From Pseudomonadota bacterium (GTDB lineage: Bacteria; Pseudomonadota; Gammaproteobacteria; Burkholderiales; SCOH01), in contig JAUPTR010000337.1 of the NCBI GenBank assembly GCA_030917985.1, forward strand, positions 1 through 9,285: 9,285 nucleotides of DNA. Reading direction: 5' to 3'. The notes under the pieces were generated by a model. The model searched no databases. It had not been told where the DNA came from and worked only from the letters and a program-made list of their open reading frames with translations. The position numbers and the translations under genes are program-made. Positions 1 to 6,652 of the stretch are shown here, piece after piece (the stretch's first letter is position 1; the number at the start of each line of letters is the position of its first letter).

Positions 1-45
1 AAACGAAAAAAACAAACATGACATGCGGACTCATCAGAATAACAC

Positions 46-306
46 ATGAACTTGTTTATTGAGCTGGCCGGCATGGTTGCCGGCATGCTGTCAGAACATA
101 TGCAAAAAAATAAATGGCCTTGGTGGAAGATGCTCCTGATTCCAGCCGCCACTTTCTTTTTGATATTTTCTGTCTATGTCCTGCTTTTTCCGTCAGAGAA
201 AGGCATGCTTGCCGGTTTTGCCATGGCATTGATTTTTGGCATGGCAGCGGGCTGTTTGTTTCTGCTGATTTTCTTTCTCAAAGACAGATTCGGGAAAAAG
301 CGTTGA
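46..306 (+). CDS. small membrane protein of unknown function (86 aa)
   Basis: I do not recognise this protein. It has two clear hydrophobic segments, at about residues 29-48 and 54-78, separated by a short polar turn (PSEKG). They are preceded by a basic, tryptophan-rich stretch at 20-28 (KNKWPWWK), and the protein ends in a basic tail (KDRFGKKR). This suggests a two-helix inner-membrane protein with both ends cytoplasmic. The first 15 residues could form an additional short or amphipathic helix. The ATG at 46 has no convincing Shine-Dalgarno sequence before it. The stop overlaps a TTG start of the next frame, so the two are probably translated together. Base composition is lower in G+C than downstream (111 of 240 bases at 61-300). 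The call rests on hydrophobic pattern and gene packing, not homology. Confidence 0.6.
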   Translation: MNLFIELAGMVAGMLSEHMQKNKWPWWKMLLIPAATFFLIFSVYVLLFPSEKGMLAGFAMALIFGMAAGCLFLLIFFLKDRFGKKR

Positions 307-581
307 TTCATCATTTTCCGCAAAGCCCGGAATTCAAGCTCAAGGCAACTGGCCTGGTTTTGCTGACGGCAATGGTTGCCGCACTGCCCGGCAATCGTGC
401 TTATTACTATCTTGGACTTTTGCTGATAAAGACACACTATTTGCTGGAAGAAGTTTATTCCGGCAATCGTTATCTGCCGCGCCAGTGGCGCTTGTCTGCC
501 AGCTTGTTGCTGGAAGACCCGTGGTTTGGCTGGCTGATGCTTTATTTCTTCTGGATTGCCATTGGCTGGCAGTGGATTTGA
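303..581 (+). CDS. small membrane protein of unknown function, TTG start (92 aa)
   Basis: This frame is open from further upstream, but the part before 303 lies inside the preceding gene and reads as non-protein-like. The likely start is the TTG at 303-305, which overlaps the upstream TGA stop as TTGA; a purine-rich GGGAAAAAG lies just before it. The product begins MIHHFPQSPEF and has hydrophobic stretches at about residues 16-28, 34-48 and 72-92, the last rich in Trp and Phe (WFGWLMLYFFWIAIGW). Between them is a charged loop containing LLEEVYSGNRYLPRQW. It looks like a small inner-membrane partner of the preceding protein. I cannot assign a family. The TTG start and the coupling are inferred from the overlap. 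Confidence 0.55.
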   Translation: MIHHFPQSPEFKLKATGLVLLTAMVAALPGNRAYYYLGLLLIKTHYLLEEVYSGNRYLPRQWRLSASLLLEDPWFGWLMLYFFWIAIGWQWI

Positions 582-637
582 CTGGTCATCGCCGGCAATC
601 GGTTTCTATTTTTCAACTCACACTGAATTGATTGATT

Positions 638-1198
638 ATGTTCAAACCCGCTTTCGCATTGTTCACCTTGCAGGAATTACCGTTTTCCCGTTTTGATTTT
701 CCACGCTGGCAATCGGTGCTGGCCATTTGCCTGATTGGTGTGTTGATCGGGCTTGACCCGGCGCTGCGCAATGGCAGTAACGGTGCGCCGGTCATGCCTT
801 TGTATGCCGCCTTGTTGCTGGGTTTGATCAGTATCTGGGCGGGTGTGCTGTTGATTGTCGGCTTGCTCAAATGGTGGCTGAAGCGCGGTCAACGCTGGGA
901 TGGCCGGGGTGACTTGTTCAATCTGGTGGCGGCTTCGTGGCTGGTGGCAGATGTGCTGGGTGCCGGTGCCACGGCGCTGGGTGTGCCGCCCTTGCTGACT
1001 TTTCCGCTGTGGCTGTATTCGATCTGGGTCGGCGCCAATGCGATCAGCAGCGCGATTCCACGCGCCAGCCTGGGTTATGCCATCGGCGGCATCACTATCA
1101 GTGTGTTACCGGCAATGCTGGTTGCGGGGGTGGCGATGGGGGCGGCTACGTTTGCGCTGGTAGCCGGTGGTGTCATTGTGGCACCGGTTGCCGCGTGA
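638..1198 (+). CDS. polytopic membrane protein, Yip1-family-like (186 aa)
   Basis: The protein begins with a short amphipathic region (MFKPAFALFTLQELPFSRFDFPRW) and then has about five to six hydrophobic segments, near residues 26-39, 55-77, 93-114, 119-138, 146-168 and 170-185. A soluble loop at 78-92 (KWWLKRGQRWDGRGD) is basic. The order, and the segment YSIWVGANAISSAIPRAS followed by a Gly-rich helix, resembles bacterial Yip1-domain proteins, whose biochemical role is mostly unknown. I use the ATG at 638; a TTG two codons earlier (632) is possible, and neither has a strong Shine-Dalgarno sequence. The stop (TGA, 1196-1198) overlaps the ATG of the peptidase gene by one base, so the two products are probably made together. 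The membrane assignment is firm, the Yip1 link tentative. Confidence 0.75.
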   Translation: MFKPAFALFTLQELPFSRFDFPRWQSVLAICLIGVLIGLDPALRNGSNGAPVMPLYAALLLGLISIWAGVLLIVGLLKWWLKRGQRWDGRGDLFNLVAASWLVADVLGAGATALGVPPLLTFPLWLYSIWVGANAISSAIPRASLGYAIGGITISVLPAMLVAGVAMGAATFALVAGGVIVAPVAA

Positions 1199-1863
1199 TG
1201 CCGATGCGGGCAGCGCTATGGCTGGTGCTGGCGGGGCTGGCGCCGTTGGGGTGGGCCGAAGATGCGATTGTCAGCACGCCCTTGCTTACCGGCCAGGTGC
1301 CGCTAAAAAGCTGGAAAACGCTGCGTGATGAACGGGTGGTGAAGCAGGATCTGGATTATTCCTGCGGTGCGGCGGCGCTGGCTACGCTGTTGAGCGAATA
1401 TTACCGCCAGCCGGTAAGCGAGGCCGAGTTGCTCAAGGCGATGGACAAGGGCGATGGCAGGGCATCGTTTGATGATATGCAGCGTGCCTTGCCGGCATTT
1501 GGCTTCAAGGCGCAGGGCTTTGCCGCGAGTTATGCACAGCTGGCGCGGCTGAAAATGCCGGTGGTGGTGTACCTCAAGCACCGTAAGGACGACCATTTTT
1601 CGGTGTTGCGCGGCATTGATGGCAACACGGTCTGGCTGGCCGATCCTTCGTTGGGCAATCGCAGCTATTCGCGCGAGCAGTTTCTGCAAATGTGGGAAAC
1701 CCGCAACGATGACGGTGAACATGCCGGGCTGCGCGGCAAGTTTCTGGCAGTGCTGCCGCTGGATGCGGGCAAAGTGGCGGCGGACAATTTCTTCAGCAAG
1801 GCACCGCAACGCCAGACTGCCGCAGCGGTCAGGCAGCAACTGTATCGGCCTCTGGCAAATTAA
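1198..1863 (+). CDS. exported stand-alone C39-family cysteine peptidase (221 aa)
   Basis: This is a papain-fold peptidase of the C39 type, the family that removes double-glycine leaders in bacteriocin transporters. The probable catalytic residues are Q50 (oxyanion), C56 in DYSCGAAALATLL, H133 in KDDHFSVLRG and D149 in LADPSLGN. Residues 1-20 form a signal peptide or uncleaved anchor (MPMRAALWLVLAGLAPLGWA, then ED), so it should act on the periplasmic side. No ABC transporter or ATPase domain is attached. The overall pattern (KSW..LRDERVVKQDLDYSCG and DPSLGNRSYSREQF) recalls FapD-type peptidases of functional-amyloid operons, but this is from memory of the family and no amyloid gene is visible here. 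The start at 1198 overlaps the preceding stop (TGATG); a second Met at codon 3 is possible. The same frame is open upstream to 937, but that part lies within the membrane-protein gene. Confidence 0.9.
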   Translation: MPMRAALWLVLAGLAPLGWAEDAIVSTPLLTGQVPLKSWKTLRDERVVKQDLDYSCGAAALATLLSEYYRQPVSEAELLKAMDKGDGRASFDDMQRALPAFGFKAQGFAASYAQLARLKMPVVVYLKHRKDDHFSVLRGIDGNTVWLADPSLGNRSYSREQFLQMWETRNDDGEHAGLRGKFLAVLPLDAGKVAADNFFSKAPQRQTAAAVRQQLYRPLAN

Positions 1864-1888
1864 AGCACAATCAATCGGCCTGCAAGCC

Positions 1889-1934
1889 GCTCTGGTATTG
1901 GCCTGCAGCCCGGCCTGCAAGGCAATGCCAGAGC
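1889..1934. terminator. long hairpin between convergent genes, possible bidirectional terminator
   Basis: Arms 1889-1900 (GCTCTGGTATTG) and 1923-1934 (CAATGCCAGAGC) pair over 12 positions with one G-T pair. The stem continues inward through 1902-1904/1920-1922 and 1905-1908/1915-1918, with single bulged bases at 1901 and 1919 and a 6-base loop. It lies between the end of the peptidase gene and the end of the thioesterase gene on the other strand, as expected for a shared terminator. No proper T-tract follows on either strand, so termination is inferred; it could instead act as a 3'-end stabiliser. Confidence 0.45.
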
Positions 1935-1951
1935 GGGCTGCAGGGCAGTGG

Positions 1952-2392
1952 CTATTTAAAGGGATTGGGCAGGCGGGTATTGCACAGGCTGGAGCTGGCG
2001 CGGGCGATCAGTTTGCCGTCCAGGTGTCGCAGTTCGGCACTCATGTTGACGATGCCGCTACCGTTGCGTACCAGCGTGGCGGTGGCGCTTACCCGGTCGC
2101 CTTCGCGCGCGGCGGCAAGGTAATCGATACTGATGTTGACCGAGGCCAGGAAAAACTCCCGCCCCAGCGCATTCGCCAGCATGCCCATCACATCATCCAT
2201 CATGCCGCTCTGTACACCGCCGTGCAGCAGGCCTCCCGGGTTGGTCATTTCATGCCGCACCTGATATTCAACACTGGCGCTGCTTTCGTCCACCGCCCGC
2301 AGCGTGCCGCCAAGCCACTGGCTGAACGGCGGCGCCAGCGGGCCGGCAGGCTGGCCAACAGTGGCGCGCAGTATTTCCAGCATCTGGCTCAT
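1952..2392 (-). CDS. PaaI-like hotdog-fold acyl-CoA thioesterase (146 aa)
   Basis: This is a single hotdog-domain protein of normal length for the PaaI/YbgC-type thioesterases, which hydrolyse acyl-CoA thioesters in the cytoplasm. The diagnostic segment is TNPGGLLHGGVQSGMMDD: N51, H57-G58-G59 and D66/D67 match the PaaI pattern of Asn, HGG and a catalytic acidic residue. The second half (NISIDYLAAAREGDRVSATATLVRNGSGIVNMSAEL) forms the usual beta-strands, ending with ARASSSLCNT. The frame is open to 2512, but the upstream part is antisense-like within the preceding gene. The ATG at 2392 is preferred because GAGG lies 8 bases before it, overlapping the stop of the upstream gene, which ends 10 bases away. 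The pair is therefore likely an operon. The substrate cannot be told from sequence. Confidence 0.88.
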   Translation of the reverse strand: MSQMLEILRATVGQPAGPLAPPFSQWLGGTLRAVDESSASVEYQVRHEMTNPGGLLHGGVQSGMMDDVMGMLANALGREFFLASVNISIDYLAAAREGDRVSATATLVRNGSGIVNMSAELRHLDGKLIARASSSLCNTRLPNPFK

Positions 2393-2402
2393 CGCTTGTG
2401 CC

Positions 2403-3179
2403 TCACAGCGGCTCGGCGCCAAACACGTCGCGATAGCTGGTGTAGCCGGTGGCAAACAATACCGGCAACAGCAGGAACAAGCCCAGCCCCAGCGGCATGG
2501 CAGCCACCACACACAACACCATGCCGATCAGGCCGAACACCAGAAACGGCATCAGATTGGCCAGGCAGCCGCGATAACTGATCTTGAATGCCTGCCACGC
2601 CTGCAGGCGGTCAAACAAAACCAGTGCGGTGGCAAACCACATGGCCATGGTCAGTGGCATCAACAAGGCCAGCAAAACCAGCAAAAACAACATGACTGCC
2701 AGCAAAGCCGAGCCACCGAGTGCAGCCAGCGCCTGTGGATTGGCCAGTGCAGCCAGCACCGCAGTACCACCCAGCAACATCAGCGGCAACATCGCCAGCA
2801 GCACAATGCCGATGCTGACGGCAAAACCGATTACGCCGATCAGCGCCAACTGTGCGGGATTATGTTTGAAGCCGATGAACAGGTGGGCGATTTCCGGCTC
2901 TTCGCCCCGCTCCAGCTCGCTGCACGCAAACATCAAACCGGCGCCAAGTATCGGTTGCAGTAACATCCAGACAAACGATCCCGCCGGCACCGCACTCATC
3001 ACCATCATGATGATGAAGAAAATCAGGCACAGCAGAAACCACACGCCAAAATGCGGCTTTACCAGCCGGAAGGCATCCATGATCCAGTGCCAGCCCCGGT
3101 CTGCCGAAAGGCGGTTTGGCTCGGGCAAGCGGGGGCCGGTGTTGGGTTGACGCTCGACGATACCTTGATATTCAGCCAT
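2403..3179 (-). CDS. BPSS1780-type polytopic membrane protein (258 aa)
   Basis: The N-terminal ~30 residues are polar and Pro/Arg-rich, followed by GWHWIMDAFRLVKPHFGVW, a signature I associate with the BPSS1780 family of Betaproteobacteria. Next come a helix at about 45-65, a helix ending in PILGAGLMFACSELERGEEPEIAHLFIGF, and several long hydrophobic segments, the longest with many Leu and Ala (SALLAVMLFLLVLLALLMPL). The end, LLLPVLFATGYTSYRDVFG, is also typical. The function of the family is not known to me; it is an inner-membrane protein. The ATG at 3179 has a good GAGGT Shine-Dalgarno sequence (complement of 3185-3189) 5 bases upstream. It heads a two-gene unit with the thioesterase and is divergent from tkt. 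Confidence 0.9.
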   Translation of the reverse strand: MAEYQGIVERQPNTGPRLPEPNRLSADRGWHWIMDAFRLVKPHFGVWFLLCLIFFIIMMVMSAVPAGSFVWMLLQPILGAGLMFACSELERGEEPEIAHLFIGFKHNPAQLALIGVIGFAVSIGIVLLAMLPLMLLGGTAVLAALANPQALAALGGSALLAVMLFLLVLLALLMPLTMAMWFATALVLFDRLQAWQAFKISYRGCLANLMPFLVFGLIGMVLCVVAAMPLGLGLFLLLPVLFATGYTSYRDVFGAEPL

Positions 3180-3507
3180 GTTTTACCTCATTTCCACATC
3201 CTGCCGCCACGCAATGCCAATGGTCTAAAAGCAGGCTTGGCAGCGACAAATTGATCAAACACCGGCAAACGGCCGGGGTAGCGTATGTATGCCTTTGTTT
3301 TTAGGCCGATTACTCGACAAGAATAGACCGTTATCCTTGCTCAAAAGCGGCGCCTCAGCGATAATTGCGCGATTTTTAGCGGCCGAAGTTTCTGTAGCGC
3401 GCTGATTTGCCCCGTTTTTTGCGGTTCAGGTCAGCCAGCAGCGCAGGAAAACGGCTTCCACATTTGTTTCGAACCTGCAGCAGCAGCGTAACAGGGGCCC
3501 CCTCTCG
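3180..3507. other. 328-base spacer between divergent genes
   Basis: No coding sequence is supported here. It holds the Shine-Dalgarno sequence of the leftward membrane-protein gene (3185-3189), an 8-base palindrome TTGATCAA (3251-3258), a small GC hairpin with arms 3262-3266 and 3272-3276, the tkt promoter candidate at 3337-3365, and another 8-base palindrome AGCGCGCT (3396-3403). I could not identify a convincing promoter for the leftward unit. The two palindromes may be chance; no known operator was recognised. Confidence 0.6.
3337..3365 (+). promoter_or_regulatory. candidate sigma-70 promoter of the tkt operon
   Basis: A -35-like TTGCTC (3337-3342) and a -10-like GATAAT (3360-3365, 5 of 6 to consensus) are separated by exactly 17 bases. 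Transcription would start near 3372, giving an untranslated leader of about 135 bases before the tkt ATG. The -10 is good and the -35 weak (3 of 6), which fits a promoter helped by an activator, although no activator site was recognised. Confidence 0.5.
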
Positions 3508-5508
3508 ATGGCAACTCGCACAGACCTCGCCAACGCAATCCGCGCCTTGGCCATGGACGCCGTTCAAAAAGCCAACTCCGGTCACCCGGGCATGCCGATG
3601 GGCATGGCCGATATCGCCGAAGCCTTGTGGAACCACCATCTGCGCCACAACCCGGCCAACCCGCAATGGGCTGACCGCGACCGTTTTGTGCTGTCCAACG
3701 GACATGGCTCGATGCTGCTGTATTCGCTGCTGCACCTGACTGGCTACGATTTGTCGATCGACGATCTGAAACAGTTCCGCCAACTGCACAGCAAAACGCC
3801 GGGCCACCCGGAATACGGCTACGCACCAGGTATCGAAACCACCACCGGGCCGCTGGGCCAGGGCATTTCCAACGCTGTCGGCATGGCGATTGCCGAGAAG
3901 CTGCTGGCTGCCGAATTCAACCAGCCAGGCCACGACATCGTTGACCACTACACCTACGTGTTCCTCGGCGACGGTTGCCTGATGGAAGGCATTTCGCACG
4001 AAGTCTGCTCGCTGGCCGGCACGCTGGGCCTGAACAAACTGATCTGCTTCTACGACGACAACGGCATCTCGATCGACGGCCACGTTGAAGGCTGGTTCAC
4101 CGACGATACGCCAAAGCGCTTTGAAGCCTACGGCTGGAAAGTGATCCCGAACGTCAACGGCCACGATTTCGCCGCACTCGACGCCGCGATTGCCGAAGCC
4201 AGGACGAGCACCGACAAGCCGGTGATGATCTGCTGCAAAACCGTGATCGGCATGGGCAGCCCGAACAAGGCCGGCGGCCACGATTGCCACGGCGCGCCAC
4301 TGGGCGACGCGGAAATCGCCGCCACCCGCGCCAACATCGGCTGGAGCCACGGCCCGTTCGAGATTCCGGCCGACGTATATGCCGGCTGGGATGGCAAAAC
4401 CAAGGGTGCCGCAGCCGAGAACGACTGGAACCAACGCTTTGCGGCCTATCAGCAAGCGTACCCGCAACTGGCCGCAGAATTCCTGCGCCGCATGGCGGGT
4501 GAATTGCCGGCAAACTGGGCAGCCACGGCACAGCAGGCGCTGGCAGAGGTCAACGCCAAGGCAGAAACCATCGCCACCCGCAAAGCCTCGCAGAATTCGA
4601 TCGGCGCATTGGCACCGGCATTGCCGGAGCTGCTGGGCGGTTCGGCCGACCTGGCCGGCTCCAACCTGACCTTGTGGAAAGGTTCGAAAGGCGTCAGCCG
4701 CGCCGAAGGCGGCAACTATCTGTATTACGGCGTGCGCGAATTCGGCATGGCCGCAATCATGAACGGCCTGACACTGCACGGCGGCTTCAAGCCTTACGGT
4801 GGCACCTTCCTGATGTTCTCGGAATATGCCCGCAATGCGCTACGCATGGCGGCCCTGATGAAAATCGGCCCGGTGTTCGTGTTCACCCACGATTCGATCG
4901 GCCTCGGCGAAGACGGCCCGACCCACCAGCCGGTGGAACAAACCGCTACGCTGCGCCTGATCCCGAACATGGATGTATGGCGTCCTTGCGACACTGCAGA
5001 AACACTGGTGGCCTGGCAGAGCGGTATTGAGCGCAACAATGGCCCGACCAGTCTGATCCTCAGCCGTCAGAACCTGCCGTTTATTGCCCGCGATGCCGAA
5101 CAACAAGCCAATATCGCCAAGGGTGGTTATGTGTTGCGCGACAGCAGCACCGGCAAACTCGACGTATTGCTGCTGGCTACCGGCTCGGAAATCGATCTGG
5201 CGCTGAAAGCCCAGGCGCAGCTGGCCGAGCAGGGCATCGGTGCCCGCGTGGTGTCGCTGCCATCGACCAACGTTTTCGATCGCCAGGATGCAGCCTACCG
5301 CGCCAGCGTGCTGCCAAAAGGCGTGGCGCGTGTGGCCATCGAAGCCGGCGTGTCGGACTTCTGGCGCAAATACGTGGGACTGGAAGGCGGCGTGATCGGT
5401 ATCGACCGCTTCGGCGAATCGGCACCGGCGGGCGAGCTGTTCCGCGAATTCGGCTTTACCACTGAGAACATCATCAATACGGTAAAAACCGTACTGAATA
5501 ACAAATAA
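3508..5508 (+). CDS. tkt: transketolase (666 aa)
   Basis: Transketolase is a thiamine-diphosphate enzyme that moves two-carbon units between ketose and aldose phosphates in the pentose phosphate and Calvin pathways. The protein is full length and closely follows E. coli TktA. It begins LANAIRALAMDAVQKANSGH. The ThDP motif GDG (154-156) is followed by N185 in FYDDNGIS, and the active-site histidines H258 and H261 sit in GGHDCHGAPLG. The catalytic glutamate E411 is in GVREFGM of the pyrimidine domain, followed by THDSIGLGEDGPTHQPVEQ. A C-terminal domain begins near residue 540. The ATG at 3508 is preceded by AGGGG about 10 bases away. A 6-bp hairpin (5478-5483/5488-5493) lies within the last codons. 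It is the first gene of the operon, 46 bases before gap. Residue 260 is Cys, where E. coli has Ser. Confidence 0.98.
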   Translation: MATRTDLANAIRALAMDAVQKANSGHPGMPMGMADIAEALWNHHLRHNPANPQWADRDRFVLSNGHGSMLLYSLLHLTGYDLSIDDLKQFRQLHSKTPGHPEYGYAPGIETTTGPLGQGISNAVGMAIAEKLLAAEFNQPGHDIVDHYTYVFLGDGCLMEGISHEVCSLAGTLGLNKLICFYDDNGISIDGHVEGWFTDDTPKRFEAYGWKVIPNVNGHDFAALDAAIAEARTSTDKPVMICCKTVIGMGSPNKAGGHDCHGAPLGDAEIAATRANIGWSHGPFEIPADVYAGWDGKTKGAAAENDWNQRFAAYQQAYPQLAAEFLRRMAGELPANWAATAQQALAEVNAKAETIATRKASQNSIGALAPALPELLGGSADLAGSNLTLWKGSKGVSRAEGGNYLYYGVREFGMAAIMNGLTLHGGFKPYGGTFLMFSEYARNALRMAALMKIGPVFVFTHDSIGLGEDGPTHQPVEQTATLRLIPNMDVWRPCDTAETLVAWQSGIERNNGPTSLILSRQNLPFIARDAEQQANIAKGGYVLRDSSTGKLDVLLLATGSEIDLALKAQAQLAEQGIGARVVSLPSTNVFDRQDAAYRASVLPKGVARVAIEAGVSDFWRKYVGLEGGVIGIDRFGESAPAGELFREFGFTTENIINTVKTVLNNK

Positions 5509-5554
5509 AGCAAATAACTTACTGAATCAACGAGTCAATTAGGAGATTTTTGAC

Positions 5555-6577
5555 ATGGCAATCCGCATCGCAATCAACGGCTACGGTCGTATTGGTCGCA
5601 ACGTACTGCGCGCAATCTACGAGCTGAACCTGACCAGCGAATTCAAAGTGGTAGCAGTCAACGCTTCAGGTGATCTGGCAACCAACGCGCACTTGACCAA
5701 GTTCGATACCGTTCACGGTCGGTTCAACGCCGATGTGAAAGCCGACGTTGAAGGCGGCTGGTTGCGTGTCAACGATACCAACATCAAGTTCTTCTCCACC
5801 CGCAATCCGGCCGAGCTGCCGTGGGGCGATCTGGGTATCGACGTGGTGCTGGAGTGTACCGGCGCTTTTGTCAGCAAGGCCAAGTGCCAGGCACACCTTG
5901 ATGCCGGCGCGAAGAAAGTGCTGATTTCGGCACCGGGCGACAAGGACGTGGATGCCACCGTGGTTTACGGCGTGAATCACGACGTGCTGCGTGGCGACAT
6001 GACCGTGGTATCGAATGCCTCCTGCACCACCAACTGCCTGGCTCCGGTTGCCAAGGTTCTGCACGAAAACCTCGGCGTGGTTAAAGGTCTGATGACCACC
6101 ATCCATGCCTACACCAACGATCAGGTGCTGACCGACGTGCGCCACAAGGATTTGCGTCGCGCCCGTTCCGCCACTCAGTCGATGATTCCGACCAAAACCG
6201 GCGCTGCGGCAGCGGTTGGCCTCGTACTGCCGGAACTGAACGGCAAACTGGATGGTTTTGCAGTACGTGTGCCAACCATCAACGTATCGATGGTTGACCT
6301 GTCGGTAATGGTGGCACGCAATACCACCAAGGACGAAGTCAATGCGCTGATGCGCGCGGCTGCCAGCGAAGGCCCGCTGAAAGGCGTGCTGGGCTATAAC
6401 GATCTGCCGCTGGTATCGATCGACTTCAACCACACCAACGAAGCCTCGATTTTTGATTCGACCCTGACCAAGGTGATGGACGGCAACCTGGTGAAGGTAT
6501 CGTCGTGGTACGACAATGAGTGGGGCTTCTCGGTGCAGATGCTCAACACCACCAGAGCGATGATGCAAGCCAAATAA
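5555..6577 (+). CDS. gap: glyceraldehyde-3-phosphate dehydrogenase, type I, probably NADP(H)-capable (340 aa)
   Basis: This cytoplasmic tetrameric enzyme interconverts glyceraldehyde-3-phosphate and 1,3-bisphosphoglycerate. The Rossmann motif NGYGRIGR is at 8-15, catalytic C157 lies in SNASCTTNCLAP and H184 in TTIHAYTND. The C-terminal SSWYDNEWGFS is intact, and length is normal. The position that is Asp in NAD-specific enzymes (D32 of the Bacillus stearothermophilus enzyme) is A37 here, in VVAVNASGD. The Leu187-Pro188 pair is V195-R196 (TDVRHKDLRR). Loss of the Asp and gain of an Arg suggest tolerance of, or preference for, the NADP 2'-phosphate; this is inference. A strong AGGAGA (5541-5546) lies 8 bases before the ATG. 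The gene sits between tkt and pgk, the enzyme for the adjacent reaction, and is followed by a hairpin. Confidence 0.97.
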   Translation: MAIRIAINGYGRIGRNVLRAIYELNLTSEFKVVAVNASGDLATNAHLTKFDTVHGRFNADVKADVEGGWLRVNDTNIKFFSTRNPAELPWGDLGIDVVLECTGAFVSKAKCQAHLDAGAKKVLISAPGDKDVDATVVYGVNHDVLRGDMTVVSNASCTTNCLAPVAKVLHENLGVVKGLMTTIHAYTNDQVLTDVRHKDLRRARSATQSMIPTKTGAAAAVGLVLPELNGKLDGFAVRVPTINVSMVDLSVMVARNTTKDEVNALMRAAASEGPLKGVLGYNDLPLVSIDFNHTNEASIFDSTLTKVMDGNLVKVSSWYDNEWGFSVQMLNTTRAMMQAK

Positions 6578-6580
6578 GGC

Positions 6581-6618
6581 TGACAGGGCGACTTCCACAG
6601 GTCGCCCTTTTCCTGTCA
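6581..6618 (+). terminator. hairpin with short U-tract between gap and pgk, possible attenuator
   Basis: A perfect 7-bp stem GGGCGAC (6586-6592)/GTCGCCC (6601-6607) with an 8-base loop is followed by TTTT (6608-6611), as in a weak intrinsic terminator. It starts 3 bases after the gap stop. Outer bases TGACA (6581-6585) can also pair with TGTCA (6614-6618), leaving TTTTCC as a bulge. The T-tract is short, so partial read-through into pgk is expected. It may lower pgk/fba expression relative to gap, or protect the gap mRNA 3' end. Confidence 0.6.
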
Positions 6619-6652
6619 TCTGCACTCAAGTTTCAAGTATTCCGGAGCACCC

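Noticed and set aside
937..1197. Upstream extension of the C39 peptidase frame
   Set aside because: The extension is Cys/Gly-rich and lies inside the membrane-protein gene, and a signal peptide begins exactly at 1198.
1616..2963. Two long plus-strand frames over the thioesterase and BPSS1780-type genes
   Set aside because: Translations are Gln/His/Arg-rich low-complexity sequence, while the minus strand gives recognisable protein families.
3295..3329. Second promoter candidate TTGTTT/AAGAAT with 18-base spacing
   Set aside because: Both boxes match consensus poorly (3 and 4 of 6); the 3337-3365 candidate is better.
3411..3420. T6 run in the tkt leader as an intrinsic terminator
   Set aside because: No stable GC stem ends directly before the run; only a 3-bp pairing spans it.
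3376..4779. 467-codon open frame on the minus strand opposite tkt
   Set aside because: It is antisense to a full-length, strongly conserved transketolase; such frames arise from biased codon use, and the translation shows no domain.
5666..6625. 319-codon open frame on the minus strand opposite gap
   Set aside because: It shadows the intact GAPDH gene and has no recognisable motif.
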